Shown here piece by piece: positions 25,351-33,724 of a stretch of DNA of 64,000 nt. This DNA comes from Roseovarius nitratireducens. GTDB lineage: Bacteria; Pseudomonadota; Alphaproteobacteria; Rhodobacterales; Rhodobacteraceae. The stretch spans positions 26,460 to 90,459 of the forward strand of contig NZ_PDNI01000084.1 in NCBI RefSeq assembly GCF_002925845.1, written 5' to 3'. Numbering within the stretch: the first letter of the stretch is position 1; each line of letters starts with the position of its first letter. Position numbers and translations under genes: made by a program. Under the pieces are notes generated by a model. That model saw nothing but the letters and a program-made list of their open reading frames with translations, was not told the origin of the DNA and did not search any database.

Positions 25351-26523
25351 ATGAACGCCTACGTAACGCCCTTTGCGGGCCGCGACGCCATTGCTTCGCC
25401 CTCCCCCCTCGTCGATTTCATCCGCTCCAACACCTTCGACCGCCCGACGCTCGTGCTGTCGCGGGACGTCGTGGCACAGAATTACCGCGCGCTGAAATCC
25501 GGGCTGGGCCGCGCCGATATCCATTACGCGGTCAAGGCCAACCCGGCTCGCGAAGTGATCGAGACGCTGATCGCCGAGGGCGGACGCTTCGACGCCGCCT
25601 CGCGCGGCGAGATCGAGCTGTGCCTGGGCCTCGGAGCGAAACCCGAGCATATTTCCTTTGGCAACACGGTGAAGCGTGCCAGCGACATCGCCTTTGCCCA
25701 TGCTGCGGGGATCACCCTCTTCGCCGCCGATGCCGAGATGGAGATCGACAAGATCGCCGAGCACGCGCCGGGCGCACAGGTCTATATCCGGCTGCTGGTC
25801 GGCGCGACCGGGGCCGACTGGCCGCTCAGCCGCAAGTTCGGCTGTGCGCCGGAGCGTGCCGTCGCCCTGATGGATCAGGCCGCCTCGTTGGGCCTTGAGC
25901 CGGTTGGGCTGTCCTTTCATGTCGGCAGCCAGACCCGCCGGGCGGAGATGTGGCGCGACACGCTCGACCAGGTGGACGCAGTCTGGACCGAGGCGCGTGC
26001 CGCGGGGCATGCGCTGTCGCTCATCAATATCGGCGGCGGGTTCCCGGCTTTTTACGGCGACGAGATCGCCTCGCCCGGGCGCTATGCTGCCGACGTCATG
26101 ATGATGGTCGAGCAACGCTTTCCCGGGGCTGCCCGCGTCATGGCCGAACCGGGGCGCGGCATGGTGGCCGAGGCCGGCATGATCGCCGCCGAGGTACTAC
26201 TGGTCAGCCGTAAATCCGACGCTGACCTGTGCCGCTGGGTCTATCTCGATATCGGTCGCTTTTCCGGGTTGGCCGAGACCGAGGGCGAGGCGATCCGCTA
26301 CCCGTTCCTGACCGATCGCGATCACGAGGCGACCGGGCCCTGCATCCTTGCCGGGCCGTCCTGCGACAGCGCCGACGTCCTTTACGAAAAGCGTCCCGTG
26401 GCCCTGCCGGTCGGGCTGCGCGCCGGGGACCGGATCGTCATCCGTTCATGCGGGGCCTACACGTCGAGCTATTCCTCGGTGGGCTTCAACGGGTTCCCGC
26501 CGCTGGATGTGATGGTGATCTGA
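25351..26523 (+). CDS. ornithine/lysine decarboxylase, PLP fold type III
   Basis: 390 residues from the ATG at 25351, placed by GGAG six bases upstream; an in-frame ATG at 25345 is also there. It decarboxylates ornithine (possibly lysine) to putrescine/cadaverine. PLP lysine K62 is in YAVKANP, HVGSQ and GGGFPA bind cofactor, and catalytic C338 lies in the GPSCDSADVL motif of the dimer partner. Length and order match the compact alphaproteobacterial ODC. The leader is strongly structured, and three hairpins follow the stop. Confidence 0.92.
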   Translation: MNAYVTPFAGRDAIASPSPLVDFIRSNTFDRPTLVLSRDVVAQNYRALKSGLGRADIHYAVKANPAREVIETLIAEGGRFDAASRGEIELCLGLGAKPEHISFGNTVKRASDIAFAHAAGITLFAADAEMEIDKIAEHAPGAQVYIRLLVGATGADWPLSRKFGCAPERAVALMDQAASLGLEPVGLSFHVGSQTRRAEMWRDTLDQVDAVWTEARAAGHALSLINIGGGFPAFYGDEIASPGRYAADVMMMVEQRFPGAARVMAEPGRGMVAEAGMIAAEVLLVSRKSDADLCRWVYLDIGRFSGLAETEGEAIRYPFLTDRDHEATGPCILAGPSCDSADVLYEKRPVALPVGLRAGDRIVIRSCGAYTSSYSSVGFNGFPPLDVMVI

Positions 26524-26536
26524 CGACCGCCATGCG

Positions 26537-26627
26537 CCGGAAACTTAAAAGTTTCCGGTCCGGAATTTTTTGAAAATTCCGGCTCCGTCTCGCCCCGAAA
26601 CCTGTGTTTCGGGGCGATTTGGATTTT
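26537..26627. terminator. three consecutive hairpins between convergent odc and tpa
   Basis: CCGGAAACTT-AA-AAGTTTCCGG (26537-26558), CCGGAATTTT-TTG-AAAATTCCGG (26560-26582) and CGCCCCGAAAC-CTGT-GTTTCGGGGCG (26591-26616) are each perfect. The last is followed by ATTTGGATTTT. The first two share the CCGGAA arm sequence. They separate two convergent transcripts. Confidence 0.8.
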
Positions 26628-28023
26628 ATGCGAACACGCGGGTCAGCGCCGCGTCGGTGGCCGTGATGATCTGGTCGATGTCATCCTTGGTTGCGATGAG
26701 CGCAGGCGAATAGCACAACGTGTTGTTGAAGCCCGGCAACGAGCGGTTGGTCGCGCCAATCACCACGCCACCCGCCATGCAGTCGGCGACCACGGCCTGC
26801 ACCATCTTTTCGGCCGCCGGCTCCTTGGTCGCACGATCCGCCACCAGTTCCGCGCCGAGAAACAGCCCCTTGCCACGCACATCGCCGATCACCGCGTGCT
26901 TGTCCTGAAGTGCGCGCAGCTGGTCGAGCATGTAGTCGCCCATTGCATTGGTGTTCTCCAGCAGGCCCTCTTCCTCGATGATCGCCATGTTCTCGAGCGC
27001 CGCGGCAGGCCCCGCCGTGCAGCCGCCGAAGGTGGAGATATCGCGGAAATAGTTCATCGGGTCGGTGGCGTCGTCCTGAAAGAGATCAAAGACCCGCTCA
27101 TTGGTCACGCAACAGGCAATGGCAGCGTAGCCGGAGGCCACCCCCTTGGCCATGGTCACGAAATCGGGCTCGACCCCGTAATGCTGATAGCCGAACCATG
27201 TGCCGGTGCGTCCAACGCCGCACACCACCTCGTCGATATGCAGGAGGATGTCGTACTTGCGGCAGATCTCCTGAACGCGGGGCCAGTAGCCCTCGGGCGG
27301 CACGATGACACCGCCGCCCGCCGTCACCGGCTCGAGGCAGAGCGCGCCCACCGTATCGGGGCCTTCACGCAGGATCACCTCCTCGATCGCGTTGGCGGCA
27401 GCCGCGCCATAGGCTTCGCCCGCCAGATCCCATTGCGCGCGGTACTCGAGACAATGCGGCACCCGCACGAAACCGGGTGTGTAGGGGCCGTATTGCGCGT
27501 TGCGCTCGTCCTGACCGCCCGCCGACAGACAGGCAATGGTGGTGCCATGATAGTCGCGGTCGCGGTAGAGGATCTTGTGCTTATTGCCACCATACCGCTT
27601 GTGCGCGATCTGACGGACCATCTTGAAGGCCTTCTCGTTCGCCTCAGAGCCCGAGTTGGTGTAGTAGACCCGGCTCATCCCCGGCATTTTCGAGATCAGC
27701 TTTTCCGAGAACATCGCGCCGGGGATCGACCCGGCGGAGCCTGCGAAATAGGGCAGTTGAATGAGCTGGTCCCGCACCGCATTGGCAATCCGCTCGCGCC
27801 CGTAGCCCACGTTGACCGTCCAGACCCCGCCCGAGACCGCATCGATATGCTCGCGGCCCTTCTGGTCCCAGACGCGCATGCCGCGCCCCTCGACGATGAT
27901 GCGCGGATCGGCCTTTGGATCGGGGCCGGTCCACGGTGCGTGCTGGATCAGGTGATGCCAGACATGGGCGCGGTCGGCCTCGACCACGTGGCTGATATCG
28001 TTGTCGCGAAGTTTTCCATCCAT
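26626..28023 (-). CDS. tpa: taurine-pyruvate aminotransferase
   Basis: 465 residues of the class III aminotransferase family. PLP lysine is K293 (TMAKGVASGYAA) and the cofactor Asp is D264 (HIDEVV). The N-terminus (ADRAHVWHHLIQHAPW) and the divergent tauABC genes identify it as Tpa, which converts taurine and pyruvate to sulfoacetaldehyde and alanine. The downstream enzyme of that route, sulfoacetaldehyde acetyltransferase (Xsc), is not in the window. Cytoplasmic. Confidence 0.88.
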   Translation of the reverse strand: MDGKLRDNDISHVVEADRAHVWHHLIQHAPWTGPDPKADPRIIVEGRGMRVWDQKGREHIDAVSGGVWTVNVGYGRERIANAVRDQLIQLPYFAGSAGSIPGAMFSEKLISKMPGMSRVYYTNSGSEANEKAFKMVRQIAHKRYGGNKHKILYRDRDYHGTTIACLSAGGQDERNAQYGPYTPGFVRVPHCLEYRAQWDLAGEAYGAAAANAIEEVILREGPDTVGALCLEPVTAGGGVIVPPEGYWPRVQEICRKYDILLHIDEVVCGVGRTGTWFGYQHYGVEPDFVTMAKGVASGYAAIACCVTNERVFDLFQDDATDPMNYFRDISTFGGCTAGPAAALENMAIIEEEGLLENTNAMGDYMLDQLRALQDKHAVIGDVRGKGLFLGAELVADRATKEPAAEKMVQAVVADCMAGGVVIGATNRSLPGFNNTLCYSPALIATKDDIDQIITATDAALTRVFA

Positions 28024-28463
28024 GTCGTCACTCCTTCATCAATCGCGCACAGCCGCACGCCGGATGCGGGGCTGGGCATCAGCGGTCTATCTCAAGACCC
28101 GATGTCGCCTCAATCGCAAGCGTTCGAATAGGTCCAAAAATAGGCATTCGATATGTCCAAAATATCCGGCGGCAAATCAATATTCTCGCCAAAATGCTGA
28201 AAAACAGCCCAAATTTCCGCATGACACCACCGTGCGCCCCTCTATCCACCTAATCGAAAATCTCTTTTCCAACTTACTGAAATCTCCGTAGGCTCGGGAA
28301 TATGGCGTTGATCGGCGAACAGCTATCGGGTTGACTTTGCGCTGCGGCGAGCACGTCAGCCGCGACCGACGCCTGAACGACAAGCGGCACAGACCGCGAA
28401 GACCAACTGGCAGAAAAGCGGGGACAAGCCCCGCACAACATGACCAACGGGAGATAGACAGAC
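28024..28463. promoter_or_regulatory. tpa/tauA divergent control region
   Basis: A 440-bp gene-free gap, noticeably AT-richer at about 28120-28290. It contains the GTCCAAA direct repeats (separate entry), a GCGGGG-ACAAG-CCCCGC hairpin about 40 bp before tauA, and a GGGAG Shine-Dalgarno for tauA. No TauR gene and no sizeable open frame was found inside it; a 10-codon frame at 28301 has no support. Confidence 0.6.
28129..28161 (-). promoter_or_regulatory. putative TauR operator, direct repeat
   Basis: On the minus strand, TTTGGACCTA (28138-28129) and TTTGGACATA (28161-28152) form a direct repeat with a 23-bp offset, about two helical turns, 106-138 bp upstream of tpa. The pattern resembles the CTGGACYTAA repeats reported for the MocR-type regulator TauR in Rhodobacter. 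The regulator gene is not in the window. Confidence 0.5.
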
Positions 28464-29459
28464 ATGACACTCAGGGCGAAACTCCTCTCCGCCGTGACCG
28501 GCGCTACACTGATGGGCGGCGCGGCCGGCGCACAGGAACTCAATGTGGCGTATTTCCTCGAATGGCCGATGCCGTTCCAGTATGCCAAGGAAACCGGCAT
28601 GTACGAAGAAGCACTCGGCATGGAAGTCAACTGGCGCGCCTTCGACACCGGCACCGCGATGAGCGCGGCGATGGCCTCGGGTGACATCCACCTGTCGGTC
28701 AGCCAGGGAGTGCCGCCCTTTGTGGTCGCGGTCAGCGCCGGGCAGGATCTGCAAATCGTGGACGTGGCAGTGAGCTATTCCGACAACGACAACTGCGTCG
28801 TGGCAGAGGCGCTGGAGATCGACAAGGACAGCGCCAAAGAGCTTGAAGGCAAGAAGGCCGCCGTGCCGCTCGGCACCGCCGCGCATTACGGCTTCCTCAA
28901 GCAGATGAGTCATTTCGGCATCGACGTCTCGACCATAGACGTGGTCAACATGGCGCCGCCGGAGGGCGCGGCGGCGATCGCGCAGGGCGCGGTCGACCTG
29001 TTCTGCGGGTGGGGCGGCTCGCTGCGCCGCGCCAAGGAGCACGGCAACGTGCTGCTGACCGGTCAGGAGAAGGAAGACCTCGGGATTCTCGTCTTCGACG
29101 TGACATCGGGCCCGGCCGATTTCGTCGTCGAGAATTCCGACATCGTGGCCAAGTTCCTCGCCGTGACCGCCGAAGCCAACGCCATGTGGGCCGACCCCGC
29201 CAACCGCGACGAGATGCTGCCGGTGATCGCCAAGGACAGCGGCATGGATGTCGACTCGACTGCGGCCACCATTGACACCTTTGTCTTCCCACCCGTGGAC
29301 GAGCAACTGTCTGCAAAATGGCTCGGCGGCGGCGCGCAGGATTTCATGAAGGGCGTGGCCGACGTGTTCGTCGAGGCGGGCAGCATCGACGGGGCTCTCG
29401 ATACCTACGAGAACAACGTCAATATTGGCCCGCTTCAGCAGGCGGCCGGCGGCTCCTGA
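28464..29459 (+). CDS. tauA: taurine ABC transporter, periplasmic binding protein
   Basis: 331 residues with a Sec signal peptide (about 1-23, MTLRAKLLSAVTGATLMGGAAGAQ). The mature protein has the SsuA/TauA type II fold, beginning ELNVAYFLEWPMPFQYAKETGMY. It binds taurine or a related sulfonate in the periplasm. It is first of tauABC and divergent from tpa, which supports taurine as substrate. Confidence 0.9.
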   Translation: MTLRAKLLSAVTGATLMGGAAGAQELNVAYFLEWPMPFQYAKETGMYEEALGMEVNWRAFDTGTAMSAAMASGDIHLSVSQGVPPFVVAVSAGQDLQIVDVAVSYSDNDNCVVAEALEIDKDSAKELEGKKAAVPLGTAAHYGFLKQMSHFGIDVSTIDVVNMAPPEGAAAIAQGAVDLFCGWGGSLRRAKEHGNVLLTGQEKEDLGILVFDVTSGPADFVVENSDIVAKFLAVTAEANAMWADPANRDEMLPVIAKDSGMDVDSTAATIDTFVFPPVDEQLSAKWLGGGAQDFMKGVADVFVEAGSIDGALDTYENNVNIGPLQQAAGGS

Positions 29460-29543
29460 TCCGCTTTCTCCCCGCACGGGCCGGCGCCTTTCGCGCCCGG
29501 CCCGCGCACCCGGATTTCACTATTAGTCGAAAAGGGGCGGAGG

Positions 29544-30353
29544 ATGTCGACACTCTCCATCGAAAACATCTCGATGCGGTTCGACCTGCCAAATGGTGGT
29601 CACGTTCAAGCGCTTCAGGATGTCACGCTCGAACTTAACACCGGCGAGCTGATGAGCGTGCTGGGGCCCTCGGGCTGTGGCAAGACCACCCTGCTAAACA
29701 TCCTCGCCGGTTTTCTTGCCCCGACCGAGGGCCGCATCATTCTCAACGATCATCCCGTAACCGGCCCCGACGCCGAACGCGGCATGGTGTTTCAGCAAGG
29801 CGCGCTGTTCGAATGGATGAGCGTGCGAGACAACGTAAGCTTTGGCCCCCGCATGGCCGGCATACGCGAGAAGGAATGGCGCGGCACGGTCGATCACCTG
29901 CTCGACGTGGTGGGCCTGCAGGATTTCAAGGACAAGGCGGTCTACGAGCTGTCAGGCGGGATGCAGCAGCGCGTGGCGCTGGCGCGGTGCCTGGCCAATG
30001 ACCCCGACGTGATCCTGATGGACGAGCCGCTCGGCGCGCTCGACGCGCTGACCCGAGAAAAGATGCAAGGGCTGGTGCTCAAGCTCTGGAAGGAGACCGG
30101 CAAGACCATCATTCTCATCACCCACTCGGTCGAAGAGGCCCTCCTCCTGGGCGAGCGCCTGCTTGTCATGGCCCCGCGCCCGGGCCGCATCCACAAGGAA
30201 TACCGCCTGCCCTTCGCCGATGACGGCGTGGGCAAGGACCTGCGCGAGATCAAGAAAAACCCCGCTTTCGGGGAAAAACGCGAGGAGATCCTGTCGATGA
30301 TCTGGGACATGGAAGAAGAGATCATGGGCCGCACAGAGGCGGTGGGCGCATGA
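29544..30353 (+). CDS. tauB: taurine ABC transporter, ATP-binding protein
   Basis: 269 residues. Walker A is GPSGCGKTT near residue 42, the signature LSGGMQQRVALARCLA near 138, and Walker B VILMDEPLGALD follows. It belongs to the nitrate/sulfonate/taurine ATPase subfamily. It lies 84 bp after tauA. Its stop overlaps the tauC start by 4 bp, so subunit synthesis is coupled. Confidence 0.92.
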   Translation: MSTLSIENISMRFDLPNGGHVQALQDVTLELNTGELMSVLGPSGCGKTTLLNILAGFLAPTEGRIILNDHPVTGPDAERGMVFQQGALFEWMSVRDNVSFGPRMAGIREKEWRGTVDHLLDVVGLQDFKDKAVYELSGGMQQRVALARCLANDPDVILMDEPLGALDALTREKMQGLVLKLWKETGKTIILITHSVEEALLLGERLLVMAPRPGRIHKEYRLPFADDGVGKDLREIKKNPAFGEKREEILSMIWDMEEEIMGRTEAVGA

Positions 30354-31615
30354 TCATCCTCATCATATATATCGCGATCTTCGCCGCGGCCTTCTTCGTG
30401 GTCCGCTTTGGCGTGCACAAGTTCCGGCAGATGCGGGATTTCACCTCGCTCAAGACCGTCACCTTTGGTGATGAAAGCGCGGTGCGCCCCGACCGCTGGG
30501 CAAGCGTCATCTCGGTGGTGACGATCTTCCTGTTGTGGGGCGCGTTCACGGGGTCAAACTGGGTACCGATCCACGCGCCGGGCCCGTTCGTGGGCGATGC
30601 TGAGTTTACCTATACGCTGGAGGCCCCGAACGGGGAGCGCGATGACGCCACCGTTCTCGTTCGGGTCTTCAACGTCGGCGAAGAGGTCGAGATCCCAGAG
30701 GTGGAGCCGGGCGAGGGCTTTGCCAAGAACGACGCCTCGTCGGTGGGCGCATGGCGATCTGACCTGATCCTGATGGACAAGAACGACGAGATCACCCGCA
30801 AGGACGGGGCCAAGGTCGTGGCCATCGACGGGCAACCGGTAAGCGCGGGCGAGACCGTCTCCGTTGCGGCGGGCAAGGTTGCGGTCACCTCCAAGGGATC
30901 GCTCAATTTCAGCCCCGCAGGCGGCATGCAGATGGAGCCGATCTGGCTGCCCCCGCCTGAAGACGTGGTCAAGCGGGTGGGCGAGATCGCGAATGAGGGC
31001 TACCAGAATTTCACCCTGTGGGAGCATCTCTACTGGTCGCTGTTCCGCGTCATCGTGGGCTTTGCGCTCGGGGCCGCTGTCGGCATCCCGCTGGGCTACG
31101 CGATGGGCCTCAGCGACTGGTTCCGCGGCTGGTTCGACCCGATCGTGGAATTCATGCGCCCCGTTCCGCCGCTGGCGCTCATCCCGCTGGTCATCATCTG
31201 GGCGGGCATCGGTGAATCGGGCAAGATCATCCTGCTGTTTCTCGCAGCCCTCTGGATCATGACCATCTCGGCACGCGCGGGTGTGTCGGGTGTCGCCATT
31301 TCCAAGGTGCACGCCGCCTATTCGCTGGGCGCGTCCAAGTGGCAATTGATGCGCCACGTGATCGTACCGAACTCCCTGCCCGAGATTTTCACCGGCGCGC
31401 GCGTCGCAATGGGGGTCTGCTGGGGCACGGTCGTGGCCGCCGAACTGGTGGCGGCGGAAAAAGGTGCGGGCATGATGATCATGGTCGCCTCGCGGTTTCA
31501 GCTCACTGATATCGTGATCATGGGGATCATCCTCATCGGTATCATCGGCTACGGCATCGACATCCTGATGCGCAAGGCCGAGACATGGCTGGTACCGTGG
31601 AAGGGCCGCATCTGA
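30350..31615 (+). CDS. tauC: taurine ABC transporter permease with large N-terminal insertion
   Basis: 421 residues, roughly 150 more than a usual TauC. Two helices (about 1-20 and 50-66) are followed by a soluble segment, about 78-195, rich in acidic and beta-type sequence and probably periplasmic. The standard core then starts near IWLPPPEDVV and includes six-helix permease sequence with the EAA loop KVHAAYSLGASKWQLMRHVIVPNSLPEI. The core is intact, so transport should be preserved. The insert has no family I recognise. Confidence 0.87.
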   Translation: MIILIIYIAIFAAAFFVVRFGVHKFRQMRDFTSLKTVTFGDESAVRPDRWASVISVVTIFLLWGAFTGSNWVPIHAPGPFVGDAEFTYTLEAPNGERDDATVLVRVFNVGEEVEIPEVEPGEGFAKNDASSVGAWRSDLILMDKNDEITRKDGAKVVAIDGQPVSAGETVSVAAGKVAVTSKGSLNFSPAGGMQMEPIWLPPPEDVVKRVGEIANEGYQNFTLWEHLYWSLFRVIVGFALGAAVGIPLGYAMGLSDWFRGWFDPIVEFMRPVPPLALIPLVIIWAGIGESGKIILLFLAALWIMTISARAGVSGVAISKVHAAYSLGASKWQLMRHVIVPNSLPEIFTGARVAMGVCWGTVVAAELVAAEKGAGMMIMVASRFQLTDIVIMGIILIGIIGYGIDILMRKAETWLVPWKGRI

Positions 31616-31641
31616 CGGTGCAGCCAGAATAAACGCAAAAA

Positions 31642-31668
31642 CAAGGGGGTTGCATCGCGACCCCCTTG
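31642..31668. terminator. hairpin after tauC
   Basis: CAAGGGGGT (31642-31650) pairs perfectly with ACCCCCTTG (31660-31668) around a 9-base loop, 26 bp after the tauC stop. The A-run is on the left, so the T-tract would serve the minus strand; for tauABC it is a strong stem without T-tail. Confidence 0.65.
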
Positions 31669-31739
31669 ATCCGTGTTAGAGACACGTCACGCACGGTCGC
31701 TAGAACCGGACCAGAAACCACCGAAACAAGAGCCATGCC

Positions 31740-32900
31740 ATGACCAACCCGCTGCAAGACCTCCTCGTGCTCGACCTCACCCACGTTCTGGCAGGCCCCT
31801 TCGCCTCGCTTACCCTCGGCGATCTGGGCGCGCGGATCATCAAGGTCGAACGGCCCGGTACGGGCGACGACACCCGTTCCTTTCCGCCCTTCAAGGACGG
31901 GACAAGCGCCTATTTTGCCGCGATCAACCACGGCAAGCAGTCCATCGCACTCAACCTCAAGGCGGGGGACGACCGCGCGATATTCGAGCAACTTCTGGAG
32001 CGCGCCGACATAGTGCTGGAAAACTTCCGCCCCGGCGTGATGGAAAAGTTGGGTTACGGCTGGGATGTCCTTCATGCCCGTTATCCGCGCCTGATCTATG
32101 GCGCAGTCAGCGGCTTTGGCCATACCGGCCCGGATGCGCTGCGGCCCGCCTATGACATGGTGGTGCAGGCGCGCGGCGGGGTGATGTCGATCACCGGCGA
32201 GGCAGGACGCGAGCCGGTGCGCGTCGGTGCCTCGATCGGCGATATCGTGGCGGGAATGTACCTGGTGCAGGGCGTGCTCGCCGCCGTGATAGACCGCGCG
32301 AAAACCGGCGCGGGGCGCAAGATCGACGTCGCCATGCTCGACAGCCAGCTCGCGATTCTCGAACACGCGGTGGCGATCACCACCACCACGGGCACCCCGC
32401 CGGGACCATCCGGCGCGCGGCACCCCTCGATCAGCCCCTTCGAGACATTTCACGCCGCCGACGGCCTCTTTGTCATCGCCGCCGGAAACGACGCGCTCTT
32501 TGCCCGGCTTTGCGACGTGCTCGGCCTGCCGCTCGCGCAGGACCCGCGTTTCGCGACCAACTCGGCACGCTGCGAGAACGCGCGCACGCTCAAGCGGCTG
32601 ATTGAGGCGATCACGCTCGACCAGCCGAAATCCCACTGGATCGAGAAGCTGGAAGCCTCCGGTGTCCCGACTGGCCCGATCCAGAACGTGGCCGAAGTGC
32701 TTCATGACCGACAGATTCTGGCGCGCAACATGGTGGTGGACGTGCTGGATACCGAGGGCCGACCGGCCTTCGTGGCTGCTGGCAACCCGATCAAGATGAG
32801 CGGTCTCGAGGACACCGCGTCGCGCGCACCCGTCCCATCGCTCGACGGGGATCGCGCGGCGATCCTCGATTGGCTGCAAAAGAACGTGAACAAAGCGTGA
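31740..32900 (+). CDS. CaiB/BaiF (class III) CoA-transferase
   Basis: 386 residues of the formyl-CoA-transferase-like family, which moves CoA between organic acids through an enzyme-linked aspartyl-CoA. The opening DLTHVLAGPFASLTLGDLGARIIKVE and the catalytic Asp D168 in GASIGDIVAGM are typical. The acids involved cannot be predicted. It follows tauABC but is separated by a strong hairpin, so functional linkage to taurine is not implied. Confidence 0.88.
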   Translation: MTNPLQDLLVLDLTHVLAGPFASLTLGDLGARIIKVERPGTGDDTRSFPPFKDGTSAYFAAINHGKQSIALNLKAGDDRAIFEQLLERADIVLENFRPGVMEKLGYGWDVLHARYPRLIYGAVSGFGHTGPDALRPAYDMVVQARGGVMSITGEAGREPVRVGASIGDIVAGMYLVQGVLAAVIDRAKTGAGRKIDVAMLDSQLAILEHAVAITTTTGTPPGPSGARHPSISPFETFHAADGLFVIAAGNDALFARLCDVLGLPLAQDPRFATNSARCENARTLKRLIEAITLDQPKSHWIEKLEASGVPTGPIQNVAEVLHDRQILARNMVVDVLDTEGRPAFVAAGNPIKMSGLEDTASRAPVPSLDGDRAAILDWLQKNVNKA

Positions 32901-32942
32901 CGCGCATTGTTCGAGCCGCAGATCACGGCCTAGACTCGGCAC

Positions 32943-33638
32943 ATGGAGAATAGCCGCCCGGCCCCTGCCACCCTGCCCGATCCCCCTCCCCTCAAGCTGG
33001 GCGTGCTGCGCACGCTCGCGCGGCTTGCCATCATCGCGCTTCTCGCGATCGGGCTGCACTTCGTCTTCGTCTGGGCGGAGAACTGGATCATGAGCAACGA
33101 GTACGGCTGGGCAATGCCGGGCCTGCTGCTGGCGGTGCTTGTCATCTATGCCGTACTCATCGCGATCCCCTTCGTTCCGGGGGTGGAGATCGGGCTTTCG
33201 GTGCTTGCGGCAGGTGGACCCGGGATCGCGCCGCTGGTGTGGGTGGCCACGGCGAGCGGTCTGTCGCTGGCGTTCTTCGTTGGGTGCACCGTGCCGATCG
33301 CCTGGCTGCGCCGCGTGCTTACGGATCTGCACATGATCCGCGCGGCATATAACGTGGCCCGGTTCGAAGCGATGCCGCAAGAAGGCCGGGTCGCGTTTAT
33401 CCATGCTCTCCTGCCCCGCAAGTACTGCGGCTGGATCATCAAGTACCGCTACGTGAACCTCGCCGTTCTCATCAACATTCCCGGCAATTCGGTGATCGGC
33501 GGGGGCGGCGGGATCGCGTTCCTCTCTGGGCTTTCGGGCACGTTCCGCGCACCGCTGGCGATCCTGACCATCGCGATCGCCTCTGCCCCCGTGCCGCTCG
33601 CCATCTGGCTCTTCGGGCTGAAACTGCCCTGGGCCTGA
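32943..33638 (+). CDS. integral membrane protein, possibly VTT/DedA-like
   Basis: 231 residues with about five membrane segments. The pattern IPFVPGVEIGLSVLAAGGPGIAPLVW in the first half and NIPGNSVIGGGGGIAFLSG in the second resembles the paired re-entrant Pro/Gly loops of SNARE-associated (VTT/DedA) proteins, but the match is by eye only. Function unknown. It lies between the CoA transferase and the RACE-type gene. Confidence 0.55.
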   Translation: MENSRPAPATLPDPPPLKLGVLRTLARLAIIALLAIGLHFVFVWAENWIMSNEYGWAMPGLLLAVLVIYAVLIAIPFVPGVEIGLSVLAAGGPGIAPLVWVATASGLSLAFFVGCTVPIAWLRRVLTDLHMIRAAYNVARFEAMPQEGRVAFIHALLPRKYCGWIIKYRYVNLAVLINIPGNSVIGGGGGIAFLSGLSGTFRAPLAILTIAIASAPVPLAIWLFGLKLPWA

Positions 33639-33724
33639 GGCCGCGATGCCGCGCGCGTACCGATTCCTGACGCTTGCGGGCTTTCGGGCGCGCGCCTATG
33701 GCTTATGTTCCGACAAAGGCACAT

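Noticed and set aside
28301-28333. Ten-codon open frame in the tpa/tauA gap as a leader peptide
   Set aside because: No convincing ribosome site and no repeated regulatory codons; not supportable.
31740-32900. CoA transferase as part of the taurine pathway
   Set aside because: A strong hairpin separates it from tauC, and no CoA-dependent taurine step is known to use this family.
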